Positions 51,001 to 61,113 are shown, numbered from the stretch's first letter. The stretch: 64,000 nucleotides of DNA from Solen grandis (GCA_021229015.1 CM037792.1:43777880-43841879), one strand, 5' to 3'. The notes: a model not told the origin generated them from the letters alone. Made by a program: numbers and translations.

Positions 51001-51253
51001 CAAGGGTATGTGGTTGGTCTGTTGCATGGTCCTGGGTTAAGTTCTATGTCCCCTGCCAGAACCAGAGCTAGAAGCAGAATGTTTTTTTTTCTTTCTTACT
51101 TTGTATTGGTAGTGATATTGGTCTTCTGCCGGTGCTGTTCATTTTACTATTGATTAGGTTGTTCAGCATATTTTGATGTTTTTCAGATTTTGTTGTTTCT
51201 TTATTGTTGCTTGTCACTACATGTAAAAGTAGAATGAGGTATAAAGTCAACAT
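48025..51253 (-). pseudogene. CR1/L2-type LINE with 2A-like peptide, PHD finger, endonuclease and reverse transcriptase (broken)
   Basis: Read on the minus strand from a possible ATG at 51251-51253 to a (ATTCAG)3 tail at 48025-48042. In order: an N-terminal stretch, a 2A-like motif (51080-51027), a PHD finger (51002-50850), the start of an APE-type endonuclease (NLRIMTINCRSIKDKKQEF, about 50620-50560), its later part with LDLVFVSNPN and GISDHDIIISDC (50101-49900), an RT part with FSKAFDTVPHDKLLHKL and SGVPQGTVLGPILF (49088-48807), the RT thumb with YLGLQISNDLKWNIHI (48753-48379) and the C-terminus ending KSHRQ (48351-48103). Several frameshifts and missing blocks make it inactive. The PHD finger and APE endonuclease point to CR1-like elements. 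Confidence 0.85.
50850..51080 (-). other. 2A-like peptide followed by PHD finger within the LINE
   Basis: Positions 51080-51027 encode ILLLALVLAGDIELNPGP, matching the 2A consensus (G)D(V/I)E-x-NPGP with the usual hydrophobic lead. About eight residues later a C4HC3 PHD finger begins: CGLC, CDGC, WHHKSC, and WLCCKC at 50867-50850, with all eight ligands present. This frame runs on into the endonuclease start. Upstream the frame meets TAA at 51097-51099, while the adjoining frame is open to 51253; an A9 tract (51072-51080 region on the plus strand as T9-10) lies at the break. Confidence 0.85.
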
Positions 51254-53234
51254 TTTGTCTTTTTGTTCTATAAAACTACTAATCCGTTTAGTTGATGTGT
51301 CAAGTATAGTGGTTTTTTTTTTTTTGAGTGTTTACTGATAAGTATAGCGGGAAATACCCGCACTGACTCCACCAGTTGCACAGATTGTTTATCAAGAAAA
51401 AGGGTCGAATAGACACTGGGACGATGTAATTATGGCTGGTTTACTTACTTAAAGTGATGGGTTAAATATGAACAGACAGATTGAAACACTGCTGGAGGTA
51501 TAGAAATAGGAGCTGTAATTCTATCAACAAGGTATTTAAGTTAATAAATGTATAATCCAAATTGGTTTTTCAAAGAATAATAAATGAAATCAGTATGGCG
51601 TCCGTGCTACGATCGAGTATTCAGAGGTGATGATGGGTTAGTTCAAGACTTACCAGACGAAGTAACCCTACAAAAAATGTTTTTTTATCATAAAATTATG
51701 CCAAAAATATGTTTGTATTCAAGAAAAAAGTATTTAAGGAATTTGTTTTTCTAATTAAACTAATAATTAATTGAATTTTAGTGAGAGCTAGAATTTTCCC
51801 TCCTGTCCTCTTGCGCATGCGTCGCTCGATCCCATGACGTGAAATCTCAAAATGCAAGAAACATGTGAAAACAACAACAAACAAACAAAAACCGGCAAAA
51901 GTGGTGTGTGCGTGTGTGTGTTTCAATTAAAAATGCCTTAGATATATAAGTTCTATTGAACTTGTATGATGAACACTTAATTTCTACCCCATGTTCTTAA
52001 TCGTAATTATCTATAATAGGGGCGGGATTGTACTATAACAATGCTTGTGCTCTGTATAACAATATCTCTGTTTTGCTACATGTATATATTTACCGTATTT
52101 AGCCTGACTATGCCCGATTACTAAAGGCATTTTCCCAAATTACACACACAATCAATGAAAACACACCTAAATTTACACTCAAAGTGGCGCTCCGTTATGA
52201 AAAAATTAAAAAGTTATGAAATATTATAACTAATGGTATCCTATTACGCAGAAAAGAAGAAAACTGTTACAATAATTATTATATCCTCCTATATGAACAT
52301 TGTTGTTTATTTTCATATTAAGAGTAAAAAAGCTGTAATGTATACTTAGCCGAAATTAATTTTCTTATCAAGGATTTAATTAAATGACCGGACAAAATAT
52401 CATATATTCCCTTGATATGTGTATGTAGGCCTATACCTGGGTGAAAAATAAAGATATGTTGATCTTTTTAAGAATAAAGACGACTTTCCTATTATGTTCT
52501 TTCATAAAGTTGTTAAATCAAATCAAATGAAAGTATCTGTGTATGTTTTTAAGGTATATATGCTAATAAAAAATTTTTTCAATTAGTCATTCTTTTCATT
52601 TTTAAAAATTGTCAAACATTGCAAATTAATCACTTAAAAGTGAGTCTTTTATCATTTGAATGTTAAAGACTTTCATGCTTTACATTTTTAAAATTAGTAC
52701 TTTTGATTCTTTGATTACGACATACCGGAAGTTGCCATTATAACCGGAAATGAATTGGTATCTAATGTAAATAATGTGAACATTTTAATTTCACAATTAA
52801 TTTGCGGGAAGCTGATAATGTCAAGCATTTATTAAGATTTAGGAAAAGCAATCGCTTTTAACAATCGGTTCTCGAGATTGACTGTGTCTCCTCTGAATAC
52901 CATAATACTTTTAAAAAATGACGCAATGTGAGCCAGGAGGGCTCTTGCGACTTATTTTTTTAAATTTGTAACCAATTCATCCAAGATGTAAGGACGCCAG
53001 AAACATACCTGTTTATCCGACATATACGTGCCGAAATTCATGAGTGCCATATTCTCGATATTGCCAAATAATTCAGTGTTGCCAAATTTATATATGTAAA
53101 AATCCGATCTTGTTTAACTGTGAAAAAACAGCCAAAAATAATTGTTGATATGACTCTCATTAGTATGACGAGGATACAGTATTGCGTTATAACCTGATCA
53201 TCGTGTTTCACTTAGAATCCACAATATTAACAAA
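51254..53234. other. intergenic DNA upstream of WDR38
   Basis: AT-rich, with T-run at about 51310 and a short GT tract at 51905-51920. The WDR38 promoter should lie in the right part; only ETS- and X-box-like words were seen. Confidence 0.4.
52724..52755. promoter_or_regulatory. candidate promoter-proximal ETS and X-box-like sites upstream of WDR38
   Basis: Two CCGGAA cores flank the palindrome-like GTTGCCATTATAAC (52731-52744), about 490 bases before the WDR38 ATG. GTTGCC plus a partial inverted half resembles an RFX X-box with a weak second half. No TATA box or CpG island is evident. This is motif matching only. Confidence 0.25.
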
Positions 53235-53300
53235 ATGTTTCGAGGTCCAAAAGATTTTTCAAAACTTGATTTGAAAAAATTCGGAGGACACAAAGATGAG
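53235..53300 (+). CDS. WDR38: WDR38 exon 1 (start codon)
   Basis: ATG at 53235 followed by MFRGPKDFSKLDLKKFGGHK; donor GTGGGT, phase 0. The Lys-rich head leads straight into the GH of the first WD repeat. Confidence 0.82.
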
Positions 53301-56300
53301 GTGGGTATCATAAATTCATTATAGACATATAATAGCTTCAATTAATCTATATTTCTCGTGATTATGTATGTATATACACATGCATTTCAGTCACAAAGAT
53401 TTAAAGTGGTCTTTAGCAGGTAGCTTGACCAGATGGTACAGCATGCTCCATATGCCTGAAAATGAGTGTAGTTCCCGTTTCAAGTCCTAATCAGGAGCTG
53501 CACATTTTCTTACTCATTCTCTTTTCAGGCCAAATGACGGGACCATTACTTGATTAAAGTTTGTCTTAATATCAGTGTGCAAACCATACTTTTTCCAACA
53601 TATCCTTAAATCACGGATATAAATAATCTTCAGGTACCAATTCATATTATAAAAAATGTAAGATTTTTTTATGACCTTTCCTGGTAAAATGTACAGGTCC
53701 TACCAGGGAACTATCCAGAGGTATTAGTATTAGTTGTAAGCACAATACTGTTTCCCACTATATATATATATATATATATATAGTTTTCTTATCAGTTTCA
53801 ACCAGACAAACACTGATTTGCTTACAAAATGTAATAAACTGTTGCAGTAACTAAAAAAAATCATTTTAATTACAGGTCAACTGTGTGGCATTCTCATCAG
53901 ACTTCCAAATAATGGTCACTGGCTGTGATGATGAGCGTGTCCGTGTTTTTAATGCGCAAACTTCTACATTGGTCTGCAAATTGAAAGGTCATACAGGTGA
54001 GTGATAGCAAATTTTCTTTAATGAAAAAATCTAAGAGATATTTACATTTTCTATTACAAAGGAATAATTATATACAAACTTTGTTTTATTTCAAATAGAT
54101 TCATAAACCATCAATGATAGATAATAAGCTATAGATTTAATTTCATTTTTTTTTAAATGATCATATGTTTAAAATTATAGTTAGTGGTAATAATCACTGA
54201 TTTAACTATCACTTAGCTTCTCAATGCTGTGGGTTCAAGTTTTGGTATTACTAGGATCATATTTTGTGTCACCTGCTGTAAGCAGAGGTTACACATAGGG
54301 ATCATTTCTTCATCGGTGACATGTGTTCCAAGGAACAATCCTAGTTTATGTGAGGAAGCCTTCTGCTGGTTTGTGATAGGTTCTGTCCAGATGCCGCTGT
54401 GCACTCGGGGTTTTCTGCTACTTGTAATTAGCTGGATGTTGCTAGTCATGAAGTCACAAAAACAATGAAGTCAGAAACAGCAACTGCAATATGTTTTTCA
54501 GAGATCTGTTTGTTCTGATTGAAAAGAGAAAGTCGATTTTCTGTTGATTTTAACTTTGAATTATTTATAAACACTGTCATTGAGTTTTGCCAGTCTGTCA
54601 GTGTTATAAAATGTATTCTGTATTCTTTTTTAGGTGCTGTGAAAAGTGTATGTATTGCTGGAGACAGCAAAACCTTTGCAAGTGGGTCATATGACAAGAC
54701 TATCAGAATATGGCGAATGAAAGATGGGGAACTGTTGCATATTTTAGAAGGTAAAAAATTATCTTATTTGTTGAGAAATCTGAAATAGGGTTTTATAGAG
54801 CTGTGATAATTCACAAAAATTCATGAAATTATAGAAAGACCCAGTTAAGCTTTACAAAATTTTCTTTATAAACTAAACTATCACTGTATGGGGTATACAG
54901 TAGTTTTTTAATCATCATGATTATAATGTGCCCTTTAACATTTTTATACTGAAGAGTGTTCTTTTCTCAATATCATACTTTTGATACAATTATTATCATA
55001 CCCCCATTCTACATCATCACTCCCATCCTGACATATACTCACAGTACATTAAGTTTGGTAACTGTTGTTGGTAATGCTTTCACACTTAGAATATCATTTA
55101 TGATAAGACCAATCAGCAGACAAGTGCAGACAACTGTGTCAAAGCCTTTGTAAGAATTATTGCCCTTTTTCTCAGCTATACACGGGGGTATTCATCACAT
55201 TCAGTTCCTGTTGCCATTGTTTCACACTTTTTACTAACTTTGACTTTCACAAATTTATTATGAAGGTCACACAAAGAGTGTGGAGGTGGTGGTGTACTCG
55301 CCTGATTCCAGTCAGCTGTGCTCAGGGTCCTGGGACAGAACTGCAATACTCTGGGACGTGGAGGTACCATATAGTCATCATTACTTTCTTTTATAATTTT
55401 GACCTTAATAATTTACCTCTTACATAAGGTGTGACACCTAAGTAATAACTTAACCCTTTACCTCATATAAAGATGGAAAAAGTGGCTGATCAGTTTTTTT
55501 TTATGCCCCCACATCGATAGATAGGGGTGGGGGCATATTGTTTTTGGTCTGTCTGTTTGTTTGTCTGTCTGTTTGTCACGAAACTTTAACCTTGACCACA
55601 ACATGAAAGTCCTTCCACCTACACCCTCCAAACTTCACTTAATGAGCTCTACCCACCAGGTGACCTTGACCTTCAAATGACCTTGATCTCCAAGATCTAA
55701 GGGCCTGCAGGGGCATGGTGTTCATTCGAACATAGTGCTTGTTTTTGTTTGCTAATACATGTATTCTGTATAGTGGAGACAAATCCATTTTTTCATATGC
55801 TAAATCAATATTCAATAGTCGAAATTTGTACATGAAGATTCATGAGGTATATGGATAAGTTGATTTAAATAAGCATTTCTAGGTGCTCAGCTAAAATCAT
55901 CTGTAAAGGAGAATGTTTCAGGCAACAGTGGTTTTGACTAATGACATTCCATGAGAAATGCACCTTGAACAATATAATAAATTACATTTTTTTTGGTGTT
56001 TTTTTTTCAGAATGGCTACCTTCTCAAGGTGTTTGAAGACCATGAAAACCTAGTCCAGTCTATAGCATTTTCTTACAGAGGCCATTATCTGGTAAGTCCC
56101 ATAGCTTTAATAAATTGAAAACAGATTGTGCTGATGTCTTGCAGTAATTGATCAACAGAATGAGCAGGGCATTGGCAAATGACAACATATAGTCTTCTAC
56201 TGTAAAATCATTAATTTTCATTGACATTATGTACCTAAGGGAATTTTGTGGGTACATTTAATCTTGGATTTATGTTGTAGAAAACGTGTGGTCTATGTAA

Positions 56301-59300
56301 GAGGCAAGTTTTTGTGGGGATTAATACATGTGGATAAAACCCCCCATGAAATCCACAAAAATTAGTGACCCATAAAATAAATGATTTCACAGTACAAATG
56401 TATGTAATGTTGAAAGAACATGTATGACAGGGGTATGACAACTTTCATACATGTGCACACTTTTGAACTTTTTTTATTGACCAACATTCATTCAGATGAA
56501 AATTGACATAAAACAAAGTTTGAGATTATGCATTATGATCCAAAAAGAGAAGACTATTAACAATAATTTTGTCAGTTTGCCTGAGAAAATCCTAAGAGAT
56601 AACTACTACTATTGTTCAACTCTACAACTTTTGGATCCAAAATCGGGGCCGCCGTGGCCAAGCGGTTACAGTCGTGGACTACAAATCTCTCAGCCCCTCA
56701 CCGCTGTGGGTTCGAATCCCAATAGGGACTTCGGATTTTTCATGTGAGGAAGCCTTCCAGCTGGCTTGCGGTAGGTCGGTGGTTCTACCTGGGTACCTCT
56801 GTGTACTCAGGGTCTTCCTCCACCTGTAATTAGCTGGACGTCGCTATATGATTGAAATACTATCGCAGCGACGGTAAACCCCAATACAACTACAACTTGG
56901 ATCCAAAATCAATGTTCACTGCCACTTAACTATGTGTTTTGAACCTATAGAATGTTGACAGGCTGTTAAATATTGTATTTGTCACAAATATTTTAATATA
57001 ATTTCATTATCTGCAGGCCACAGGTTCGTGGGATTTCACAGTGCGTGTGTGGGTGCTGCGCAGTGAAGACAGGAGGGATAGGAGGGACAAGGTGCAGGTG
57101 TTGAGGGGCCACAAAGGGAATGTCCATGCTGTCACCTTCTCAAAGGATGGAATGCTGGTAAGGTTCAGGTTTTGTTTATCATCACTCTCTTAAGCATTAT
57201 ACAGCATACTGTAATGTATATAGATAATACTAAAGTTTACTTAAGAATCAAAGTCTGTGTTTTGTGAAGCATCTTAATTTGAGGTTTTGATAATTTTCAT
57301 TTGCAGTCAAAAAAAAATAAGTTACTAAGTTATGGCTTATTTACATCTCAAAATTCCATTTTAAAGTCAATTTTGAGATGATGTGTTCATTCTTGAATTC
57401 CAAAAACAAATAATCTATTTTAATTATAAAAAAATTTTTTAAAAAAAATGGAAATTTTAAGTCTTTTGTCTGTATATGTACATAACATTACACACAGTAT
57501 GTCACAATCCCACGTGTAGGTCATATGTTGTGTTGCGTCTTGGTTTAGATCACTAGACACCAGTTTACTGTCATAATGTTCTACCCAGATATGTAGTAGG
57601 TGAATTTGCACTGGTACCAAAAAAAACCCCAAAAACTTTGTTTGGGAGACTTAATAAATAAAACAAGCAACCAGTACATTGCATTTTGAAAATGAAGTTA
57701 ACAGTATAATTTCCCCTTCATGAGATATACATTACAAATTGTATCTTGTACAAATTCTTATGTTCTTAATTTTCTTAAACATATCAATTCTGTAACTTAC
57801 TGGTATTGATAAGTTAATCTAGTCTTATACTAGTAGCCACAATTTAAACTCTGGGTTTATTCAGAAACAGTAATGATGGACAGCACACTGGGCCAAACAT
57901 TTGTACTGAAAATTGAAAAAATTCTAAGCCGAGTCCAGGAATCTACTTTATCAGTAAATTTTCAAATTAACTTCTACAGGCATCTGGTTCCTGGGACCGG
58001 ACCGTCAAACTGTGGAACCCCAGGAACGGTGCCCTACTTCATACACTGATAGGCCATGATGGCTGGGTCCAGGCTCTCTCCTTCTCCCAGGACGGGATCT
58101 ATGTGGCAAGTGCCAGCGATGACGAGACGGTCCGTGTCTGGGATGTTGTGACGGGGAACTGCATCAAAGTACTTGAGGTACTGTTTCACCATGTAGCTCT
58201 CAGACATGCCTATGTCCATTCACCATGTTAGACCAATATAATGTATGGAATTACATTTTGACCAATGAGATTGCAGTATTTTTCAAAATTTCGATCGGTT
58301 TAACTCGTTAAACCACTTGGTTTAATGGGTAACCTAGTATATACGACCAATCTTTGTGCGCATGAGTGTAGAGATGGACTTGGATAGTAATGTCAAAACA
58401 TAATTCCATACATTAAGTAGGTTAATGTTTGTTATCGAGGGTTTAACAAGTTAAACCCTCAATAATAAACATTAACCTATACTAAATACCAGACTGGTCT
58501 GAAAGCAGGTCTCAGATATACATGTAACAGGTTTAAGATTACTGCCTTCTCATATTCAAGTCTTGATGAGTTGGTTGAGGACTGAAAGATCCCAATGCTT
58601 TAGGATGAGTTGGATTCTGGCCAGAAAATCCTCATGGATCAATTCTGTTTTGAACCATACACCCTTTGCAATGGGATCTCTTTTTGATCTAACCCAACAG
58701 TAGATTCTATTATGAACTACAAAATATTGCATCAAACCCTTCTATCATTGCAACCCCTTTACAGTGTAAACTGTCCATAGCAAAACCTGTTCATAATGAC
58801 ATCCTGTATCATCCGACACTTTTCGTCGGTCCCATCGTTTTTCCTATTCAATTTTAAATAACTACCTTAAAATACCTGTCTTACCTGTAATCCGACATAT
58901 GTTTTGGTCCCGTTAGTGATAATTGCACTATAATTACACTGCTTTATCCGACACATCTGCAAACCGTTACTTTTCGATGTTGAAAAATTATCATCCAATT
59001 ATAAACGTGTGTACGAGGGTCATCAAGAAATGAATGAGAGTTGCTTAATTACGTAAAAACTACAAGTGTTACTCACAAAATCTCTTCATAGTCCCTTAAT
59101 GCAATCTCCCGCGGATGCTATGGTCGACTCCCATTTTTTTGTCAGATCCCAAACTCCCGTTGCTAGGCAACCTTTGTTGATGTCCCTTATGACTGCGTTC
59201 ACGGCGACATATAGTCCATTCAAATCGTCATATCGGACTCCTCGTAGTGGTTCTTTAAGTTTTGGAAACAGGTCATAGTCCGGGGGATTTAAGTTTGGCA

Positions 59301-60631
59301 AATATGGCAGGTGATTAAGAACTCCCCAGCGGTACCGCTCGAACACGTCCCTAACAACGCCAGACTTGTGCGGCGTGGCGTTATCATGCAAAATTAATGG
59401 CATCACCTGTAAAGTTCCGATCATTTGTGGCGTATCACTGGTTGAATAATTTTAGTCAAATACCACTCATAGTACTCTTTATTAACCTTGCTTACTTGTG
59501 GAACTCTGTGCATTGTCATAATGCCGTAAATATGGTAAGTGAATATCATTTACATCTTTGGACAGTTCGTACTGCAGCGATATTTCACAGGTCTTGGCGA
59601 GTTTGGAGTATGCCATTCAGAGCTTTGGCATTTCAATTCTGGCTCAAATGACCGGATCATGTTTCATCGATAGCTACCACTCTATTCAGCATCATTTCAC
59701 CTTCCTCTGAATATCTATTCAACAATTCAGTGCAAATTTGAACACGTGTCTTTTTCAGTTTTTGAGAGTGTGTGCGGCACCCACCATGCGGCGATCTTTC
59801 TCATGCCTAAATTCTGCGTCAGAATAACATGAACAGAACTCTTACATATCCCCGATTCATATGCAATTTCTTAGCATGTAAATCGTCTATCAGAGTTGAG
59901 AAGTTGAGTAACAATTTCGGTCTTATCAGCGTCTGTAACTGTCACCTGCCTACCGGAGGAGGGCTTCTTGTAAGACTCTTTGCCATCCATTATTGAAATC
60001 CTTCACGCATCTACAAATAGTGCTAAATCCAACTGCACATGTCAGGTCAACCTCCTAAAGTGCATAAAATATTTCAGTCCCTTTCTTTCCGCGCCTGCTC
60101 TCTATCTTGATATACGCATAAATTTCTTCTCGCGTCCGCCATTGCGTTGTTTGATATGACGTCATCAAAAATGACGTAACATCACGATGCTTATTAACAC
60201 GTGTGCTTACGCGCATAGAGTTAATTTAGTTACGTGCCAAGTTTTGTGGCTTTATGTTGTTTCAATCAAAAGTTACCAACTAACTCACATTCATTTTCAG
60301 ATGACCCTCGTATATGTAGCTGCCTACTACAGGTGCTGTTAAAACAGGGCTCGTCGAGGTACACTGTAATCTCACAAGCTATGTTGAATGTTATTCTTCA
60401 TTTGATATCAAAATATCAGTTATGATCTTCTTAAGTTTTTATCATTCCATAGGTGAAGTTCTTTTAATTTCCATTACAGACTTTAGGCTAATATTATTAT
60501 GAGACTCTGTGAAGACCTGCATTTAAATTATGTTTCAGGGGCAGACAGACATAGCGTGCCACTGTGCCTTCACCCCAGGAGGCGCCCTCGTGGCGTCTGG
60601 GGCTGCAGGGCTTACTCTGGCCCTTACTTGA
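53235..60631 (+). CDS. WDR38: WD repeat-containing protein 38 (WDR38-like), complete, 8 exons
   Basis: Exons 53235-53300, 53876-53996, 54634-54750, 55266-55363, 56011-56091, 57017-57157, 57980-58177 and 60539-60631 splice to a 304-residue protein, close to the length I recall for the vertebrate protein (about 310). The product is a seven-bladed beta-propeller scaffold; the blades carry GH...WD-type signatures: GH-V-N-C-V-A-F at the N-terminus, SGSYDKTIRIW, SGSWDRTAILWD, TGSWDFTVRVW, SGSWDRTVKLW, SASDDETVRVWD. The N-terminal KKFGGHKDEVN and the degenerate last blade (CAFTPGGALVASGAAG) match the ends of WDR38 as I know it, which is why I choose this member over other WD proteins. Molecular function is not established. 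The ATG is the first in frame. Introns hold SINE, MITE and mariner copies. Confidence 0.87.
53757..53782. repeat. (TA)n microsatellite in WDR38 intron 1
   Basis: Twelve or so TA dinucleotides between exons 1 and 2. Confidence 0.9.
53876..53996 (+). CDS. WDR38: WDR38 exon 2 (WD blade 1)
   Basis: Acceptor TTAATTACAG, donor GTGAGT; 121 nt, phase 0 in and phase 1 out. It encodes VNCVAFSSDFQIMVTG, CDDERVRVFNAQT and the next GH. Confidence 0.87.
54216..54465 (+). mobile_element. diverged SINE of the same family in WDR38 intron 2
   Basis: Remnants of the B box (GTGGGTTCAAG at 54230), GTGAGGAAGCCTTCTGCTGG, CACTCGGGGTTTTCTGC and GTAATTAGCTGGATGTTGCT align in order with the copy at 56645, with many changes. 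Confidence 0.7.
54634..54750 (+). CDS. WDR38: WDR38 exon 3 (WD blade 2)
   Basis: Acceptor TTCTTTTTTAG, donor GTAAAA; 117 nt, phase 1 in and out. It encodes AVKSVCIAGDSKTFASGSYD and KTIRIWRMKDGELLHILEG. Confidence 0.87.
55266..55363 (+). CDS. WDR38: WDR38 exon 4 (WD blade 3)
   Basis: Acceptor TTATTATGAAG is pyrimidine-poor but keeps the frame; donor GTACCA; 98 nt, phase 1 in and phase 0 out. It encodes GHTKSVEVVVYSPDSSQLCS and GSWDRTAILWDVE. Confidence 0.85.
55450..55497. mobile_element. left end of a TTAA MITE, truncated
   Basis: TTAACCCTTTACCTCATATA begins here and gives way to the T-run and hairpin element at 55503. Confidence 0.45.
55503..55743 (+). mobile_element. short element with ATGCCCCCAC stem in WDR38 intron 4
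   Basis: T-run, ATGCCCCCACATCGATAGAT and GGGTGGGGGCAT arms, TCTGTCTGTTTG run, one core part, end GGGGCATGGTG...GTGCTTGTT. It sits at the truncated left end of a TTAA MITE (55450). Confidence 0.68.
56011..56091 (+). CDS. WDR38: WDR38 exon 5
   Basis: Acceptor with a long T tract ending TTTCAG, donor GTAAGT; 81 nt, phase 0 on both sides. It encodes NGYLLKVFEDHENLVQSIAF and SYRGHYL. Confidence 0.86.
56645..56896 (+). mobile_element. tRNA-derived SINE with 14-bp target duplication
   Basis: A box TGGCCAAGCGG (56655-56665) and B box GGTTCGAATCC (56709-56719), then the bivalve-type body (CTTCCAGCTGGCTTGCGGTA, TCTTCCTCCACCTGTAATTA, GACGTCGCTATATGA) and a CAATACAACTACAA tail. TTGGATCCAAAATC flanks it at 56631-56644 and 56897-56910. 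It is a well-preserved copy in WDR38 intron 5. Confidence 0.9.
57017..57157 (+). CDS. WDR38: WDR38 exon 6 (WD blade 4 and start of 5)
   Basis: Acceptor TTATCTGCAG, donor GTAAGG; 141 nt, phase 0 on both sides. It encodes ATGSWDFTVRVWVLRSEDRR, a basic and acidic loop (DRRDRRDK), LRGHKGNVHAVTF and SKDGML. Confidence 0.88.
57980..58177 (+). CDS. WDR38: WDR38 exon 7 (WD blades 5-6)
   Basis: Acceptor AACTTCTACAG, donor GTACTG; 198 nt, phase 0 on both sides. It encodes ASGSWDRTVKLWNPRNGALL, GHDGWVQALSFSQDG and SASDDETVRVWDVVTG. Confidence 0.9.
58239..58415. mobile_element. TA-flanked MITE in WDR38 intron 7
   Basis: ATGTATGGAATTACATTTTG (58241) and its inverse near 58394-58413 form imperfect terminal inverted repeats of about 22 bp, with TA at both ends. 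About 173 bp, non-coding, Tc1/mariner-type by its TA target. Confidence 0.7.
58418..58479. repeat. long near-perfect hairpin
   Basis: Arms 58418-58446 and 58451-58479 are 29-bp inverses with two mismatches around a 4-base loop. It abuts the MITE at 58239-58415, which contains related GGTTTAAC/GTTAAACC words. Confidence 0.85.
59014..60310 (-). pseudogene. full-length mariner copy with dead transposase in WDR38 intron 7
   Basis: Ends CGAGGGTCATC (59014) and GATGACCCTCG (60310) are inverted repeats flanked by TA on both sides. The minus strand encodes transposase pieces: RKIAA-WVPHTLSK, VVAIDET with a TGA where Trp is expected (about 59660), LHDNATPHKSG, NHLPYLPNLNPPDYDLFPKL and KEPLRG to a stop at 59086. 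The third catalytic Asp (DYDLFP) is present. Frameshifts and stops lie in the N-terminal half. Confidence 0.87.
60539..60631 (+). CDS. WDR38: WDR38 terminal exon 8 (degenerate blade 7)
   Basis: Acceptor AATTATGTTTCAG; 93 nt to TGA. It encodes GQTDIACHCAFTPGGALVAS, GAAG and LTLALT. The last blade lacks its WD dipeptide, as in WDR38, where the final repeat is also weak. The preceding intron (58178-60538) carries a mariner, a MITE and a hairpin. Confidence 0.82.
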   Translation, partial: GQTDIACHCAFTPGGALVASGAAGLTLALT

Positions 60632-60983
60632 CGCAGGACTACTCGGGTGGGGCTGAAATTGGAAGATTGAGGATAGGAATGATAGGTCAAGATGGGGGGG
60701 TTTGGGCAAGAGATGGGGGAAAAAATGTGGTGTTGGAGGGGGGAAGGGAATATGGGTAAGGAAGGGGTTTATTGAAGGAAGAAATGGACATATTGGGTTT
60801 GCAGAATAACAATACATATATTTGGATCTGCGGATGGAGCAACAGGTGAAAGAGGCGTCAGGGGTTTTAGAGGGAGATTAATTGTATGTAAATATTCAAG
60901 TACAAAAACAAAAAAATGTGCTTTTTTTGTACATTTTTTGTAATGTCTTTATTTAAAAGATTTATTTATGTTCTTTTTTGTAT

Positions 60984-60989
60984 AATAAA
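60984..60989 (+). terminator. poly(A) signal AATAAA of WDR38
   Basis: The hexamer lies about 350 bases after the stop at 60629-60631, just before T-rich DNA. The 3' UTR between them has a G-rich stretch (60694-60748). Confidence 0.6.
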
Positions 60990-61024
60990 AGCAGCATTAT
61001 TTTAAATTCTTGCAGACTTTTTCT

Positions 61025-61113
61025 TTTATTCAAAACAGTAGAAAAATGAAACAATAGCTTATGACGAGGCTTTGTGTTCACAAGACCTTAAATTGGCATT
61101 TTAGAGTTTTATT
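61025..61113 (-). terminator. poly(A) signals for GAPVD1
   Basis: Two AATAAA hexamers on the minus strand, at 61108-61113 and 61025-61030, lie 240 and 323 bases past the GAPVD1 stop. The distal one is only about 35 bases from the WDR38 signal on the other strand. Confidence 0.45.

Noticed and set aside
56645..56735. Genuine tRNA gene
   Set aside because: The A and B boxes belong to a SINE head; the acceptor stem does not pair properly, and a SINE body and target duplication follow.
60497..60817. 106-codon minus frame rich in Pro and Ser
   Set aside because: Antisense to WDR38 exon 8 and its G-rich 3' UTR; composition only.
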